A stretch of DNA of 7,623 bases from Chloroflexota bacterium (lineage in GTDB: Bacteria > Chloroflexota > Dehalococcoidia > GIF9 > UBA5629), in contig JAPLHI010000042.1 of the NCBI GenBank assembly GCA_026389695.1, positions 1 through 7,623 of the forward strand, given 5' to 3'. Made by a program: the position numbers and the translations under genes. Numbering within the stretch: position 1 is the stretch's first letter; every line of letters starts with the position of its first letter. The notes below the pieces were generated by a model that was given only the letters and a program-made list of their open reading frames with translations, ran no database searches and had not been told where the DNA came from. This document shows, piece by piece, positions 6,725 to 7,623 of the stretch.

Positions 6725-6750
6725 ATTTTATTGCTGAGGATAACGGGACA

Positions 6751-7623
6751 ATGAATTATGACGTTAAAGACATGAAGCTGGCCCATGAGGGCAAGCTCCG
6801 CATTGAGTGGGCAAGCCAACAGATGCCGGTGTTGAAGCTTATACAGACCCGCTTTGCGGTGGATAAGCCTTTTAAGGGAGTATGTATCTCCGGGTGCCTT
6901 CATATCACCACGGAGACTGCCAATCTGGCCATGGCCTTACAGGCAGGTGGTGCAGATCTGGTGCTTTGCGCTTCCAATCCTTTGAGCACCCAGGATGATG
7001 TGGCAGCATCACTGGTCAAATCCGGGTTCCCCATGTTTTGTATCAAGGGCGAAGATAATAAAACGTATTATAAGCACATTCTCGCCGCACTGGAGCACAA
7101 ACCGCATTTAACCATAGATGATGGTGCAGACCTCGTCAGCACTATACACAAGGAGAAAACAGCGCTGCTAAAGAACGTTATCGGTGGGACGGAAGAAACG
7201 ACTACCGGTGTGATACGGTTAAAGAATAGGGCGAAAGCCAAAAAACTTAAGTATCCTTTAATTGCTGTTAACGATGCCAAGACAAAACATTACTTCGATA
7301 ACCGTTATGGCACCGGGTTCACTGGTTATTGTAACAGAAGTCGATCCTATTTCCGCTCTTGAAGCTGCCATGGATGGATTCCAGGTGATGCCTCTTCTCA
7401 ACGCAGCCGATATCGGCGATGTTTTCATTACAGTGACAGGCAACAGACATGTTATCGATAAAGTTCACATTTCCAGGATGAAAGATGGCGCAATCTTGGC
7501 CAATAGCGGACACTTCAATGTTGAAATCAATATTCCGGCACTGGAAAGTCTTACCAAGAAAAAAAGGCTGATCAGACCGTTTGTTTGCGAGTATGTTCTA
7601 GCCGACCGCCGCCATATTTACCT
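6751..7623 (+). pseudogene. ahcY: S-adenosylhomocysteine hydrolase with internal deletion and frameshift; 3' end beyond window
   Basis: AhcY converts S-adenosylhomocysteine to homocysteine and adenosine using tightly bound NAD. Codons 1-189 (6751-7317) are well conserved: CLHITTETANLA from 49, CASNPLSTQDDVAASLVK at 73-90, DDGADLVSTIHKEK at 123-136, GGTEETTTGVIRLK at 145-158, and VNDAKTKHYFDNRYGTG at 173-189 with K179 and D183 at the catalytic positions. The frame then runs into 14 unrelated codons and a stop at 7360-7362. From 7319 the +1-shifted frame resumes AhcY with SLVIVTEVDPISALEAAMDG, then DGAILANSGHFNVEINIPAL, and stays open to the window edge. About 40 codons that should lie between are absent: the QST...AGK linker and the NAD-binding GYGxCGxG loop. 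The net loss is about 119 bases by family comparison. Near the edge VDEY reads VCEY and the usual glycine in ADGRR is missing. As written, no functional enzyme can be made; genuine decay and assembly error both remain possible. Confidence 0.88.

Noticed and set aside
6605..6750. SAH or SAM riboswitch before ahcY
   Set aside because: No recognisable set of paired stems was seen and the predicted transcript leader is only about 20 bases. A covariance-model search would settle it.

Overview
The window is bacterial chromosomal housekeeping DNA of intermediate base composition, with a gene at each edge cut by the window. The protein sequences suggest Chloroflexota, probably a member of the Dehalococcoidia. 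This rests on remembered family resemblance: the DnaX C-terminal region, the PfkB-type kinase next to ahcY, and the N-terminal remnant of a COG2187-like kinase. No search was run, so the placement is tentative.

Left block, minus strand (1-1813): rpsO (ribosomal protein S15) followed after about 20 bases by pnp (polynucleotide phosphorylase), whose C-terminal RNA-binding part lies beyond base 1. They read as one transcript from an extended -10 promoter at 1848-1856. A divergent region (1814-1955) also carries a consensus -10 for the opposite strand.

Middle block, plus strand (1956-5349): dnaX, ybaB (yaaK), recR and recO. The first three overlap by 1 and 4 bases, and recO follows after 12 bases. 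The block joins the clamp-loader subunit to the RecR-RecO mediator that loads RecA on gapped DNA. dnaX has a TATAAT only 10 bases before its ATG and no Shine-Dalgarno, so its mRNA is predicted to be leaderless or nearly so.

Right block, plus strand (5350-7623): an intergenic stretch holds a good promoter and a 51-codon remnant of an aminoglycoside-phosphotransferase-like gene. It is followed by an adenosine-kinase-like PfkB sugar/nucleoside kinase. Last comes ahcY (S-adenosylhomocysteine hydrolase) with its own promoter. The kinase and AhcY fit an S-adenosylhomocysteine disposal route: hydrolysis to homocysteine and adenosine, then phosphorylation of adenosine. However, ahcY carries an internal deletion and frameshift at about 7318 that removes the NAD-binding glycine loop.

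I see no CRISPR array, insertion sequence, tRNA, rRNA or defence system. The observations most worth checking are the broken ahcY, the decayed gene that keeps its promoter, and the predicted leaderless dnaX transcript. I find nothing that amounts to a new biological system.
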